A stretch of DNA of 64,000 bases from an uncultured Lachnospiraceae bacterium (GCA_947626365.1 CANQRW010000005.1:37061-101060), one strand, 5' to 3'; positions 7,476 through 17,516 are shown, counted from the stretch's first letter. A program made the numbers and translations. Notes: generated by a model not told the origin, from the letters alone.

Positions 7476-8441
7476 TCAGGAAAGGGCAACGATACGGTTC
7501 TCTCTTCCGGCTTCCGCTGCTGCCCAGAGAACCTCCATAGTCCCTTTCACTGACGCCAGATCAGCCCTTTCGGGATTTTCACCCCTTTCTATACATTCCA
7601 GGAAATACCGGAGTTCTTCCTTGTAGCCATTCTTCTTTTCCAGATCCAGCTGCCGCTTCTCTGAATTTTTTATCCATTCGATTCTGTCGTCTCCGATATA
7701 TGTAATCATCCCATCGTCTCCCACAATCTCAAGGGAAGCAGACAATTCCCCGCGTGAGAAACCATCCGGCATGCCCCAGGAACCGATGATATTCACACAG
7801 CAGCCGTCATAAATCATATTGATGATTCCGTGAAGCACCGCGTCCTCGTTCCGCACGATCTGACAGGAAACGCTCTCCGGACGCCCCAAAAGCCAGTTAA
7901 TATAATCCACATCATGGATACACAGATCCATGAGGATTCCTCCGCTCTTTTTTTCATCCATCAGCCAGTTTCCCTTCGACCAGGACGGACGCTTCTGCCT
8001 GCGGAAACAATTGACAAACCGGACCTTTCCTACGGCTCCCTGCCGGACAAGCTCCATAGCCTTAACATACCCTTCCCAGAACCGAAGGACCTGTCCCACC
8101 ATCAGCTTCATGCCGCGCTTTTTCTGGATAGCCGCGATCTCATCAAATTCCCCGGGGCTTAAGCAGACCGGTTTCTCACAAATAACAGCCCGGCAATACT
8201 CCGACGCTTTTTCCAATGCTGTCCTGTGCAGGTTTGACGGAAGGCATATGTCTATAATATCCACATTCTGTTTTTCCAGCTCACCGGGATCTGAGAACGC
8301 TGCGCACTGAAATTCCGCCGCAAACTGTTCCGCCTCTTCTCTGTCCTTTTCAATGACACAGGCAATCTCCGTACCCATTTCCCGGTAGGCGTTTCCGTGA
8401 ACCCATCCCATTTTGCCTGCTCCCCAGACCGCTACTCTCAT
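7476..8441 (-). CDS. Gfo/Idh/MocA-family NAD(P)-dependent oxidoreductase
   Basis: A 321-residue sugar or polyol dehydrogenase. The N-terminal Rossmann motif VAVWGAGKMGWVHGN is followed by the EKPVCLSPGE motif, with the catalytic-site Lys near residue 90. The C-terminal substrate domain has the DLCIHDVDYINWLLG motif (about residues 168-182), with the Asp/His pair of this family. The start at 8441 follows GGAGGAAAGGGA; the upstream in-frame extension overlaps the previous gene and is rejected. With the isomerase gene it probably processes the sugar imported by the same operon. Substrate unknown. Confidence 0.9.
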   Translation of the reverse strand: MRVAVWGAGKMGWVHGNAYREMGTEIACVIEKDREEAEQFAAEFQCAAFSDPGELEKQNVDIIDICLPSNLHRTALEKASEYCRAVICEKPVCLSPGEFDEIAAIQKKRGMKLMVGQVLRFWEGYVKAMELVRQGAVGKVRFVNCFRRQKRPSWSKGNWLMDEKKSGGILMDLCIHDVDYINWLLGRPESVSCQIVRNEDAVLHGIINMIYDGCCVNIIGSWGMPDGFSRGELSASLEIVGDDGMITYIGDDRIEWIKNSEKRQLDLEKKNGYKEELRYFLECIERGENPERADLASVKGTMEVLWAAAEAGRENRIVALS

Positions 8442-8457
8442 TCCCTTTCCTCCGCTT

Positions 8458-9285
8458 CTACGAATAAAGAATCTTCTCCAGGAATCGTTTCCCTTCTTCC
8501 ATCTCCAATCGCTGTCTCTCATTGCCCTCTTCAATTTCATATTCAATGGATATGGAACCGTCGTAATGGATCGCCTTCAGCTTTTCGACAAACCGCGGGA
8601 AATCCACCTGACCTTTTCCAATTGGATATTCCTGCCCCAGTTCGTATCCGTCAACAGGATAAGAGCCGTCCTTGGCATGAATGCTTCTGACATACTCGCC
8701 CAGAATACCCAGGCCGTCTACCGGATTGGCATTGCCATACATCATCAGATTCGCCGGATCATAATTGACATACAGATTGGCGCTTCCCACATCCTGTATC
8801 AGCCGCTTCAGCACCACCGGCGGTTCCTGTCCGGTCTCCATAAGAAGATTCTGGCCGTGCCGCGCAAGTTCTTCCGCGATATACCTGACCGTATTGACAA
8901 CTCCTGTATAATTCACATCCCTGCAGTTAAGGGGAATAAACCCCAAGTGGGTAATAATATCCTTCACGCCGAGCACCCGCCCGTAAGCGGCTCCGTCCAG
9001 CAGATTCCTGGTCCTGGTCGCCCTGTATTCAGGCGGCACGATCCCCAGCACAGACGGCCCTTCCGTAAAATTCCAGCGTATCGGTCCGTGCCATCCGCAC
9101 CACAATCCTGTGATCTCCATATCAAAAGATTCCGCGATCCGCCGCACTTTTTCCGCATGCCGCTCATTTACATTTTCCATATTCCATATCTGAAGCTGAC
9201 AATTCCCAAATCCCAGCTTCACAGCCCAGTCAAGCATTTCCTCCAGGTGTTCATCGATTTTCAGCGCTATTCCCAGAGATTTCAT
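8458..9285 (-). CDS. Sugar phosphate isomerase/epimerase-like TIM-barrel protein
   Basis: A 275-residue AP-endonuclease-2-fold (xylose isomerase-like TIM barrel) protein of the IolE/IolI/hydroxypyruvate isomerase group. Metal-site features visible are MDITGLWCGWHGP, HLGFIPLN, a central ETGQEPP glutamate (about residue 145), the NYDPANLMMYGN aspartate, the SIHAKDG histidine and a late SIEYEIEEG glutamate. The start at 9285 follows AGGAGGATCT. It lies between the ROK regulator (28 bases upstream) and the dehydrogenase (16 bases downstream). Reaction unknown. Confidence 0.88.
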   Translation of the reverse strand: MKSLGIALKIDEHLEEMLDWAVKLGFGNCQLQIWNMENVNERHAEKVRRIAESFDMEITGLWCGWHGPIRWNFTEGPSVLGIVPPEYRATRTRNLLDGAAYGRVLGVKDIITHLGFIPLNCRDVNYTGVVNTVRYIAEELARHGQNLLMETGQEPPVVLKRLIQDVGSANLYVNYDPANLMMYGNANPVDGLGILGEYVRSIHAKDGSYPVDGYELGQEYPIGKGQVDFPRFVEKLKAIHYDGSISIEYEIEEGNERQRLEMEEGKRFLEKILYS

Positions 9286-9312
9286 AGATCCTCCTTTTTC
9301 CAAACCCTGCCA

Positions 9313-10515
9313 TTATCCGCAAAACAACTGATTCGCTTCCATATCGTCAAACCGAAAATAACTGTTCATATAATATTTGGCGGCTCCCCGCACCACAGAT
9401 GCCTCACCTAATTTTGTATAGATCACCTCCACGTCCGAGACAAACTGCTGAAATCCAAAACTTTTCATATTCTGACGCACCATGGTCAGAAAATCATCTC
9501 CAAGCTTTCTTCCGATTCCTCCGATTACCACAAACTTCGGGTGGAACAGGGCAATCGCGTTGCAGAGCGCGTAAGCGAAATCCTCCGCCATAGCCTCCAT
9601 CAGTTTCGCCGCGTTTTCATCTCCTTTCTTAACCAACTGCGCCAGATCCTTAAACATGATCTTCTCCCCGTCTTTTCTGGGACTTTTGATCCCGTACTGC
9701 TGGAAAAGCCTGGGAAGCGCCATCTCGCCGATCTGATTTTCCAGACATCCTTTGTTGCCGCAGGCACAGCTGTGTCCGTTCCTGTCCACAGAAAAATGCC
9801 CGAACTGGCTTGCCATTCCGCTGGCCCCGCTGAGAAGGTGTCCGTCATGGATGATCGCGGCGCCGACGCCGTCGTTTATATTGATGTAAATATAGCTGTC
9901 CTCGTTCAATTTTTCGAAAACATTCTCCGCGTAGGCGAAACACGCCGTATCATTCAGTATTGCCAGCGGATACTCTTTTATTATTTTTTTTAATCTGCTT
10001 ATCCGGTAATTGCCGCTCTTCTCATTCGGCAGCACCACGGAGATCAGCCGGTCATGCTTCTCGTCGATCATTCCCGGAAATATAACGCATACGCCCAAAA
10101 TACGGATACTTACACATTCCGATTCGATAAAATCCTGATAGCAGCTCCCCAGCTTTCCCAGGGAATCCGAAGTGTTCTTCATGTCATAGGCCTTGCAGAA
10201 ATTGATATTCATGGCGGAATCGACCAGCGCGATCTCCGCGTTGTCTTTGCGCCAGTTGATCACGATAATATAGTTATTTTTGTTATTCACCATCAAACTG
10301 TTGGGCCGTCTTCCCTGGTGACTGCTGACCTGCGCTCCCTGATCGATCACGTAATTTTCCTGCAGCAGCTCGTCTACCAGGGCGGAAACCGTAGTTTTGC
10401 TCAGCTTCAGCTGCTCCGCAAGCCTCACCCGGCTGATTCCCGGAAATTCTTCTATCAGCTGATAAATCAGTTTCTTATTATTGTCTTTGATCAAAATCTG
10501 GTTGTATTTTTTCAT
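9313..10515 (-). CDS. ROK-family transcriptional regulator (NagC/XylR type), first gene of sugar operon 1
   Basis: A 400-residue regulator. The N-terminal winged helix-turn-helix (about residues 20-60, SRVRLAEQLKLSKTTVSALV) precedes an actin-like ROK domain. The zinc signature CACGNKGCLE is near residue 254, and GGIGRKLGDDF follows near the C-terminus. Such proteins repress sugar operons until the sugar or its phosphate binds. It is transcribed from a TTGCAT/TATACT promoter whose start region carries an 8-bp inverted repeat, so autoregulation of the whole operon is likely. Confidence 0.92.
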   Translation of the reverse strand: MKKYNQILIKDNNKKLIYQLIEEFPGISRVRLAEQLKLSKTTVSALVDELLQENYVIDQGAQVSSHQGRRPNSLMVNNKNNYIIVINWRKDNAEIALVDSAMNINFCKAYDMKNTSDSLGKLGSCYQDFIESECVSIRILGVCVIFPGMIDEKHDRLISVVLPNEKSGNYRISRLKKIIKEYPLAILNDTACFAYAENVFEKLNEDSYIYININDGVGAAIIHDGHLLSGASGMASQFGHFSVDRNGHSCACGNKGCLENQIGEMALPRLFQQYGIKSPRKDGEKIMFKDLAQLVKKGDENAAKLMEAMAEDFAYALCNAIALFHPKFVVIGGIGRKLGDDFLTMVRQNMKSFGFQQFVSDVEVIYTKLGEASVVRGAAKYYMNSYFRFDDMEANQLFCG

Positions 10516-10531
10516 CTTTTTATCTTCCTTT

Positions 10532-10562
10532 TAATTAGTTAGTTCAGTGACCTTACTAATTA
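10532..10562. promoter_or_regulatory. Inverted repeat at the sugar operon 1 transcription start, probable ROK operator
   Basis: Arms TAATTAGT (10532-10539) and ACTAATTA (10555-10562) are perfect complements separated by 15 bases. They lie immediately downstream of the -10 element, where bound repressor would block transcription. Assignment to the ROK protein encoded next to it is inference. Confidence 0.55.
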
Positions 10563-10569
10563 TGAATAG

Positions 10570-10598
10570 AGTATAACATAAAGAGGATTCATATGCAA
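10570..10598 (-). promoter_or_regulatory. Promoter of sugar operon 1
   Basis: Minus-strand TTGCAT (10593-10598), 17-base spacer, TATACT (10570-10575). It is 55 bases upstream of the ROK regulator start. Confidence 0.7.
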
Positions 10599-10624
10599 GG
10601 ATTATTTTTTGAATATATATACAA

Positions 10625-10671
10625 AGGGGCTGTTGCAGAATGATACAGTGAATATTTCTGCGACAGCCCCT
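10625..10671 (-). terminator. Hairpin terminator of gltB-gltD
   Basis: A 15-bp stem with one G-U wobble (10625-10639 with 10657-10671), 17-base loop. It is followed on the minus strand by TTTGTATATATT. It lies 31 bases past the gltD stop. Confidence 0.7.
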
Positions 10672-10702
10672 CTGTATACTAATGTAAAGTATGCCAGCGC
10701 CG

Positions 10703-12289
10703 CTACATCAGGTTCGTGTACCCCATCAGGGCCTCATCCACTTCCTTGGCCACTTCTCTTCCTTCCCGGATGGCCCACACCACCAGGGACTGGCCCCGGT
10801 GCATGTCGCCTGCGGCGAATACCTTTTCCACATTGGTCTTATAGCCGCCGGCCTCTGTGGCCACATTGGTCCGCTGGTTCAGCTTCACGCCAAAGGCGTC
10901 GGCCACATACTTCTGGCTGCCCAAAAAACCTGCCGCGATCAGCACCAGATCTGCCGGGACTTCCTTCTCGCTCCCTTCCACGGGAACCATCATAAGGCGC
11001 CCCGTCTTCTCATCCTTCTTCGGCTCCAGGCTGACCAGCACCGCCCCGCAGACTTTTCCGTCCTTGGTCTTCTTAAACTCTTTCACCGTAGTCTGATAGA
11101 TCCGGGGATCGCCGCCGAACACAGCGATGGCCTCCTCCTGGCCGTAATCGGTTTTCAGGATCTTCGGCCACTCCGGCCAGGTATTGTCCGCCGTCCGCTG
11201 GGCCGGAGGCTTGGGCATCATCTCCAGCTGAGTCACGGACTTGCAGCCGTGGCGGATGGAGGTTCCCACACAGTCGTTGCCGGTGTCGCCGCCGCCGATG
11301 ACGATGACATGCTTGCCTTTGGCGGAGATATAGGTTCCGTCTTTAAGAGACGATACCGGCATGGCCGTTCCGGCTGTCCCCAAACCGGCTGCAGAACCGC
11401 CGGCCGAATCCGGCAAAACCTCCGGTTCCCCGGCTTTCCCTGCCTTCTTTCCAGCCAGCAGGCTTTTGGTAGTAGATTTCAGGAAATCTACCGCGAAATA
11501 GATTCCTTCCGCTTCTCTTCCCGGCACCTGGATATCCCTGGGGTTGGAAGCGCCGCAGGCCAGGATCACGCTGTCATATTCCTTCAGAAGCTTTTCCGCC
11601 TTGTAGTCCTTTCCCACGTTGACTCCCGTGACGAAAGTGACGCCTTCCTCTTTCATCACCTTCACCTTCCGGTCAATGATGTGTTTCTCCAGCTTCATGT
11701 TGGGGATTCCGTACATCAGAAGCCCGCCTACACGGTCCTCACGCTCATAGACCGTCACCAGATGGCCTCTCTTGTTCAGCTGGTCCGCGGCCGCCAGGCC
11801 GGATGGTCCGGAGCCCACCACCGCCACCTTCCTGCCGGTGCGGATCCTGGGCGGATTAGCCGCCGCCCAGCCGGTCTCATAGGCTTTCTCCACTACCGCG
11901 TGCTCATTTTCCTTGATGCTCACCGGATCCCCGTTCAGGCCGCAGGTGCAGGCCGCCTCACAGGGGGCCGGGCATACCCGGGAGGTAAACTCCGGAAAGC
12001 TGTTGGTTCTCTTAAGCCGGTTGAAGGCCTGCTTCCAGTTACCCGTATAAACCAGGTCGTTCCACTCCGGAACCAGATTGTTCAGAGGGCAGCCGGAAGT
12101 CATACCCTTGATCATCATGCCCGACTGGCAGAAGGGTACGCCGCACTCCATGCACCGGGCGCCCTGTTTCCTCTGCTCCGCCTCGCTTAAAGGAGTGTGG
12201 AACTCATTGAAATTTTTGATTCTCGCTTTGGGACTTACCGCCTTGGAAGTCTCTCTGTCATATTCTAAAAATCCTGTGGTTTTTCCCAT
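10703..12289 (-). CDS. gltD: Glutamate synthase small subunit (NADPH)
   Basis: A 528-residue flavoprotein that takes electrons from NADPH through FAD and [4Fe-4S] clusters to the large subunit, which makes glutamate from glutamine and 2-oxoglutarate. An N-terminal Cys cluster ([12 protein letters not shown] and a later [12 protein letters not shown]) is followed by the FAD motif [14 protein letters not shown] and the NADPH motif [13 protein letters not shown]. Between the two dinucleotide folds there is an Ala/Gly-rich insertion of roughly 30 residues (about 11350-11455) that typical GltD proteins lack. The start at 12289 follows GGAGGAAGGAAATC. It lies 13 bases after gltB. Confidence 0.96.
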   Translation of the reverse strand: MGKTTGFLEYDRETSKAVSPKARIKNFNEFHTPLSEAEQRKQGARCMECGVPFCQSGMMIKGMTSGCPLNNLVPEWNDLVYTGNWKQAFNRLKRTNSFPEFTSRVCPAPCEAACTCGLNGDPVSIKENEHAVVEKAYETGWAAANPPRIRTGRKVAVVGSGPSGLAAADQLNKRGHLVTVYEREDRVGGLLMYGIPNMKLEKHIIDRKVKVMKEEGVTFVTGVNVGKDYKAEKLLKEYDSVILACGASNPRDIQVPGREAEGIYFAVDFLKSTTKSLLAGKKAGKAGEPEVLPDSAGGSAAGLGTAGTAMPVSSLKDGTYISAKGKHVIVIGGGDTGNDCVGTSIRHGCKSVTQLEMMPKPPAQRTADNTWPEWPKILKTDYGQEEAIAVFGGDPRIYQTTVKEFKKTKDGKVCGAVLVSLEPKKDEKTGRLMMVPVEGSEKEVPADLVLIAAGFLGSQKYVADAFGVKLNQRTNVATEAGGYKTNVEKVFAAGDMHRGQSLVVWAIREGREVAKEVDEALMGYTNLM

Positions 12290-12302
12290 GATTTCCTTCC
12301 TC

Positions 12303-15300
12303 CTACTTATGAATGTTGGCGTAGAACGCCTCAATCTGCGCCTGCTCGCTGGACAAGCCCTTCTCTTCCATCTGCACGATGGTGTTCATCATACGCCGGT
12401 AGTCATGGGGCAGGATCTTCTTAAACTTGGGCAGATACTCGCCGAAATGCTCCAGGATTTCCTTGCCCTTGGCGGAGTTAGTGTAGGACACATGCTCGTT
12501 GATCATGTCCTTCAGCTCCAGCACGTCGTACTTGTTGGTCACTTCCTCCATGGAAACCAGGTCTTTGTTCAGCCTTCGGTACAGGTCGTTTTTCTCATCC
12601 AGCACGTAGGCGATACCGCCGCTCATGCCAGCCGCGAAGTTCTTGCCCGTAGGCCCTAAGATCACTACCCGGCCGCCGGTCATATACTCGCAGCCGTGGT
12701 CTCCCACGCCTTCCACTACAGCCGTGGCCCCCGAGTTTCTCACGCAGAACCGCTCGCCGGCCAGGCCGTTGATGAAGGCCTTGCCGCTGGTGGCTCCGTA
12801 GAGGGCCACGTTGCCGATGATGATGTTCTCCTCCGCCTTAAACTGGACTCCCGTAGGCGGATAGACGATCAGCTTGCCGCCGGACAGGCCCTTGCCGAAA
12901 TAATCGTTGCTGTCGCCTACCAGCTCCAGGGTCAGGCCTTTGGGAATAAAGGCGCCGAAGCTCTGGCCGCCGGCTCCCCGGCAGCTGATGGTGAAGGTAT
13001 CCTCCGGAAGTCCCTCTGGATACTCCCTCGTGATCTCCGCGCCGAACATGGTTCCCAGGGTACGGTTCACGTTGGACACATCAACCTGAAGCCCCTTCTT
13101 CCGGCCGTCTGCCAGGGCATGGCCCAGCTTCTTCATGAATACCGTCTCGTCAATGCTTTCGTTCAGCTTAAAGTCAAATACCTGTTTCTGGGCGTAGCCT
13201 GCCAGCTTCACATGCTCGTAGGGATTGCCCAGGATGTTGGACAGATCCACCTTGGCCGCCCGCTCAGAAGGCATGTGATCCTTCTTCTTCAGAAGGTCGG
13301 TCCTGCCTACCAGTTCGTCTACGGTGCGGACGCCCAGCTTCGCCATGTATTCCCGAAGCTCCTGGGCGATAAAATACATGAAATTCACCACATACTCCGG
13401 CTTGCCCCGGAAACGCTTCCGAAGTTCCGGATTCTGGGTAGCCACGCCTACGGGGCAGGTGTCCAGGTTGCAGACACGCATCATGACGCAGCCCATGGTA
13501 ACCAGTGGAGCCGTGGCGAATCCAAACTCTTCCGCCCCCAGCATACAGGCGATGGCCACATCCCGGCCGGTCATCAGCTTGCCGTCGGTCTCCAGGATCA
13601 CCTTGTCCCGAAGACCGTTCATGATCAGGGTCTGATGGGTCTCGGCGATGCCCAGCTCCCAGGGAAGACCCGCGTTGTAGATGGAGTTGCGGGGGGCCGC
13701 GCCGGTGCCGCCGTCGTAGGAGGATACCAGGATCACCTGGGCCCCTGCCTTGGCCACGCCCGCGGCCACGGTTCCCACGCCTGCCTCGCTTACCAGCTTC
13801 ACGGAAATCCTTGCGTTCTTATTGGAATTCTTCAGATCGAAGATCAGCTGGGCCAGGTCCTCGATGGAATAGATATCGTGGTGGGGCGGCGGGGAGATCA
13901 GGCCTACGCCGGTGGTGGAATGTCTGGTCCTGGCAATCCACGGATATACCTTGCCGCCTGGCAGCTGGCCGCCCTCGCCGGGCTTGGCGCCCTGTGCCAT
14001 CTTGATCTGAATCTCCTTGGCGCTGACCAGATACCGGGAGGTGACGCCGAACCGTCCCGAAGCTACCTGCTTGATGGCGGAACATTTATTCATATCCGGC
14101 TGCTGCGGCTCCAGGCGTTCCAGGCTCTCGCCGCCCTCGCCGCTGTTGGACTTGCCGCCGATCCGGTTCATAGCGATGGCCAGGGTCTCATGGGCCTCCT
14201 GGGAAATGGAACCGTAGGACATGGCGCCGGTCTTAAACCGCTTCACAATGGAATCCGCGCTCTCCACTTCCTCGATGGGCACCCCGCCCTTCTCGTCGTA
14301 TTTAAAATCGATAAGGCTTCGAAGGTTGATGGTCTGGCCTTCCTCGTTCAGGGCGTGGGTGTACGCCTTGAAGGTCTCATAGTTTCCTGTCCGGGTGGCC
14401 TCCTGAAGCAGATGGATGGTCAGAGGATTGTACAGATGTTCCTCCTGTCCGGACCTCATCTTGTGGCTTCCCACGCTGTCCAGGGTCAGATCCACGTCCA
14501 GCCCCAGGGGATCGAAGGCTGCCGAGTGAAGCACATCCACGTCCCTTGCGATATCATCCAGAGTAATGCCGCCTACGCGGCTGACCGTGTTGGTGAAATA
14601 TTTATCGATCACTTCCCTGGAGATACCGATTGCCTCGAAAATCTGGGCTCCCTGATAGGACTGTATGGTAGAAATACCCATCTTGGAGGCAATCTTCACA
14701 ATGCCGTGAAGTACGGCGGAATTGTAATCATTGACCGCCGCGTAATAGTCCTTGTCAAGCATCCCCGTCTCGATCAGATAGCTGATGGTCTCATGGGCCA
14801 GGTAGGGATTGATGGCGCAGGCGCCGTAGCCCAGAAGGGTGGCGAAATGGTGAACCTCCCTGGGTTCGCCGCTTTCCAGGATCAGCGCCACGCTGGTCCG
14901 CTTCTTGGTGTTCACCAGATGCTGCTGAAGGGCGGAAACCGCCAGCAGGGACGGAATAGGCACATGGTTCTCATCAATATCCCGATCGGACAGGATAATG
15001 ATATTGGCGCCGTCCCGATGGGCACGGTCCACCTCCAGGAAAAGCCGGTCGATGGCCTTGGCCAGGGAAGTGTTCTTATAATAGGTAATGGGGATTACTT
15101 CCACCTTAAAGCCCGGCTTCTTCATATATTTGATCTTCAGAAGATCCGTGTTGGTAAGGATAGGATTGTTCACCTGAAGGATCTTACAGTTGCCCGGCTT
15201 CTCCTCCAGGACATTTCCCTCGGTTCCCACATAGACCGTGGTGGAGGTCACGATCTCCTCACGGATGGCGTCAATGGGCGGATTGGTCACCTGGGCAAAC

Positions 15301-16856
15301 AGCTGCTTGAAATAGTTAAACAGAGGCTGGTGCATCTTGGAGAGAACCGCCAGGGGGCTGTCGCAGCCCATGGCGGAAGCCGGCTCCGCTCCGTTTAAAG
15401 CCATGGGAAGGATCATAGTCTTAAACTGTTCGTAGGTATAACCGTAGGTCTTCTGAAGACGGGCCCGGTCCTCCCCGCTCATCTTGGGCACGCCCACATT
15501 GGGAATGCTTAAATCAGCCAGATCGATCAGATTGGTATCCAGCCACTGGCCGTAAGGGTTGCGGGTGGAATAGTATGCCTTCAGCTCCTCATCCTCGATG
15601 ATCCTGCCCTTGGTGGTGTCTACCAGCAGCATACGGCCGGGTTTTAAGCGGTCCTTTCGGATCACATGCTCCTGGGCAATGTCGATGGCTCCTACCTCAG
15701 AAGCCAGAATCACTTGGTCGTCGTCGGTGACGTAATACCGGGAAGGCCGCAGCCCGTTCCGGTCCAGGACGGCGCCGATCAGGTCGCCGTCACAGAACAC
15801 GATGGACGCCGGCCCGTCCCAGGGCTCCATCATGGTAGAATAATAATGGTAGAAATCCCTTACTTCCTGGGACATGGATTTATCATGGCTCCAGGGGGCT
15901 GGAATCATGGTCATAACTGCCAGAGGAAGCTCCATGCCGCTCATCATCATAAATTCCAGGGCGTTGTCCAGCATGGCCGAATCGGAGCCTTCCTGATTGA
16001 TGATGGGAAGCACCTTGTGCATCTCCGATTTGAAATAATCCGTCTCAATGGTCTCCTCACGGGCAAGCATCTTATCCACATTGCCGCGGATAGTATTGAT
16101 CTCGCCGTTGTGAACGATAATACGGTTGGGATGGGCTCTCATCCAGCTGGGATTGGTATTGGTGCTGAACCGGGAATGGATCATGGCCATGGCGGTCTCG
16201 TAATCCTTATCCTGCAGGTCCGGGAAGAACTTCCGAAGCTCCTTCACCAAAAACATTCCCTTATAGACAATGGTACGGCTGCTTAAGGACACCACATAGG
16301 TATTGTCGTTGCTCTGTTCAAAGACACGGCGGATCACATAGAGCCGCCGGTCAAAGGGAAGTCCCTTCTCCAGCTCCGGCGACTTCTTCACAAATCCCTG
16401 GACGATATAGGGCATCTTTTCAAGGGCTTTCTGGCCGATCACCTCCGGATGGATGGGCACCTCCCTCCAGCCCAGGAATTTCAGGCCCTCTTTCTTGACG
16501 ATGATCTCAAACATCTTCATGGCCTGATTCCGGGCAAGCATATCCTGGGGGAAGAAGAACATGCCTACGCCGTACTCCCTCTCCTCGCCCAAATCAAAGC
16601 CCAGAGGCTTCGTCACTTTCTTAAAAAATTTATGGGAAATCTGGAGAAGGATTCCCACGCCGTCGCCGGTCTTCCCTTCGCCGTCCCTGCCGGCCCGGTG
16701 TTCCAGATTCTCCACAATATGTAGCGCCTGATCCACAGTCTTTCTGGTCTTTACACCCTTCACATTGACAACCGCGCCAATGCCGCAGTTGTCATGTTCA
16801 AACCTGGGATCATATAGTCCCGGCCGTTTCCCGTCGGGCTGTCTGCTGTCTTCCAT
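12303..16856 (-). CDS. gltB: Glutamate synthase large subunit
   Basis: A 1517-residue ferredoxin/NADPH-type GOGAT alpha subunit. A short propeptide precedes the class-II amidotransferase nucleophile in HDNCGIGAVV, cysteine about residue 24, expected to be exposed by cleavage. Then follow the central domain, the FMN-binding synthase domain with the [3Fe-4S] ligands C-x5-C-x4-C in CVMMRVCNLDTC, and the C-terminal beta-helix (GAxxG repeats such as GDHGCEYMTGGRVVILG). Of two nearby ATGs, 16856 has the right spacing (6 bases) to GGAGGA; 16862 abuts it. Co-transcribed with gltD. Confidence 0.97.
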   Translation of the reverse strand: MEDSRQPDGKRPGLYDPRFEHDNCGIGAVVNVKGVKTRKTVDQALHIVENLEHRAGRDGEGKTGDGVGILLQISHKFFKKVTKPLGFDLGEEREYGVGMFFFPQDMLARNQAMKMFEIIVKKEGLKFLGWREVPIHPEVIGQKALEKMPYIVQGFVKKSPELEKGLPFDRRLYVIRRVFEQSNDNTYVVSLSSRTIVYKGMFLVKELRKFFPDLQDKDYETAMAMIHSRFSTNTNPSWMRAHPNRIIVHNGEINTIRGNVDKMLAREETIETDYFKSEMHKVLPIINQEGSDSAMLDNALEFMMMSGMELPLAVMTMIPAPWSHDKSMSQEVRDFYHYYSTMMEPWDGPASIVFCDGDLIGAVLDRNGLRPSRYYVTDDDQVILASEVGAIDIAQEHVIRKDRLKPGRMLLVDTTKGRIIEDEELKAYYSTRNPYGQWLDTNLIDLADLSIPNVGVPKMSGEDRARLQKTYGYTYEQFKTMILPMALNGAEPASAMGCDSPLAVLSKMHQPLFNYFKQLFAQVTNPPIDAIREEIVTSTTVYVGTEGNVLEEKPGNCKILQVNNPILTNTDLLKIKYMKKPGFKVEVIPITYYKNTSLAKAIDRLFLEVDRAHRDGANIIILSDRDIDENHVPIPSLLAVSALQQHLVNTKKRTSVALILESGEPREVHHFATLLGYGACAINPYLAHETISYLIETGMLDKDYYAAVNDYNSAVLHGIVKIASKMGISTIQSYQGAQIFEAIGISREVIDKYFTNTVSRVGGITLDDIARDVDVLHSAAFDPLGLDVDLTLDSVGSHKMRSGQEEHLYNPLTIHLLQEATRTGNYETFKAYTHALNEEGQTINLRSLIDFKYDEKGGVPIEEVESADSIVKRFKTGAMSYGSISQEAHETLAIAMNRIGGKSNSGEGGESLERLEPQQPDMNKCSAIKQVASGRFGVTSRYLVSAKEIQIKMAQGAKPGEGGQLPGGKVYPWIARTRHSTTGVGLISPPPHHDIYSIEDLAQLIFDLKNSNKNARISVKLVSEAGVGTVAAGVAKAGAQVILVSSYDGGTGAAPRNSIYNAGLPWELGIAETHQTLIMNGLRDKVILETDGKLMTGRDVAIACMLGAEEFGFATAPLVTMGCVMMRVCNLDTCPVGVATQNPELRKRFRGKPEYVVNFMYFIAQELREYMAKLGVRTVDELVGRTDLLKKKDHMPSERAAKVDLSNILGNPYEHVKLAGYAQKQVFDFKLNESIDETVFMKKLGHALADGRKKGLQVDVSNVNRTLGTMFGAEITREYPEGLPEDTFTISCRGAGGQSFGAFIPKGLTLELVGDSNDYFGKGLSGGKLIVYPPTGVQFKAEENIIIGNVALYGATSGKAFINGLAGERFCVRNSGATAVVEGVGDHGCEYMTGGRVVILGPTGKNFAAGMSGGIAYVLDEKNDLYRRLNKDLVSMEEVTNKYDVLELKDMINEHVSYTNSAKGKEILEHFGEYLPKFKKILPHDYRRMMNTIVQMEEKGLSSEQAQIEAFYANIHK

Positions 16857-16903
16857 AACCATTCCTCCATCACGTTAATCTGGTAAAGCAATATTTTCTG
16901 GTA

Positions 16904-16932
16904 ATCATACTACAACTTTCCCCGTTTGTAAA
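16904..16932 (-). promoter_or_regulatory. Promoter of gltB-gltD
   Basis: Minus-strand TTTACA (16927-16932), 17-base spacer, TATGAT (16904-16909). The rest of 16857-17096 is AT-rich with no gene; an AT tract upstream of the -35 (16933-17020) may act as an UP element. Confidence 0.7.
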
Positions 16933-17098
16933 GTACTTTTTTTCTGTAAATTGTCAGATAATATGTCTTTTTATCGTTTTATATATTTTTTTCTGATTAT
17001 TGCTGATATTTTCTCGTTCAATGCAAATATTTCTGCCTGTTTTCCGCTTGCAGCCGCAGCCGATTCCTTTCCATGCCTATACTAACTTACCATAACAA

Positions 17099-17128
17099 AA
17101 GGCTGCCGCGATGGCCCACGGCAGCCTT
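17099..17128 (-). terminator. Terminator of the HPr gene
   Basis: A 10-bp perfect stem (17099-17108 with 17119-17128). On the minus strand it is followed by TTTTGTT, 50 bases past the stop of the HPr gene. Confidence 0.85.
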
Positions 17129-17177
17129 ACCAGTTCTATGTATTCTATCCTCTATGTATTTATTCCGCAATATCCTG

Positions 17178-17444
17178 TTACAGTTCTCCCAATCCGGTCT
17201 CAATCGCTCTTGCGATCACCTCAACAGCTTCCGCCTCATCCTCACCGTCACAGATTAAGGTAATCTCCTCCCCGCGCTTAATTCCGGCCGCCATAACATT
17301 CAGCACGCTCTTCGCTGCGATCCGCTTATCTTCACATTCAATGATAACGTCACTCTTAAATCTCATGGCAGTCTGAGATAACACTCCCGCCGGTCTCAAA
17401 TGAAGTCCCGATGGATTAATTACTGTCACGGTCCTGCTATGCAT
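17178..17444 (-). CDS. HPr phosphocarrier protein of the PTS
   Basis: An 88-residue protein with both HPr regulatory sites. His15 lies in NPSGLHLRPA and is phosphorylated by enzyme I. Ser46 lies in AAKSVLNVMA and is the target of HPr kinase in Firmicutes. The length and positions match canonical HPr, so it could serve in PTS sugar uptake and as the CcpA co-regulator. A Crh- or NPr-like role is not excluded. The start at 17444 follows AGGAGAGTAGGAAT. It has its own promoter and terminator, and lies between glutamate synthase and amino-sugar genes. Confidence 0.93.
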   Translation of the reverse strand: MHSRTVTVINPSGLHLRPAGVLSQTAMRFKSDVIIECEDKRIAAKSVLNVMAAGIKRGEEITLICDGEDEAEAVEVIARAIETGLGEL

Positions 17445-17516
17445 ATTCCTACTCTCCTTCATACACTGACTCAGATGTTGCAGGGAGCAATCAGATTTTA
17501 CCCCCGTCAGTTAAGA

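Noticed and set aside
12696..15398. Plus-strand 900-residue open frame across gltB
   Set aside because: Its residues are His/Gly/Leu-rich antisense shadow; gltB on the minus strand has the conserved GOGAT motifs throughout.
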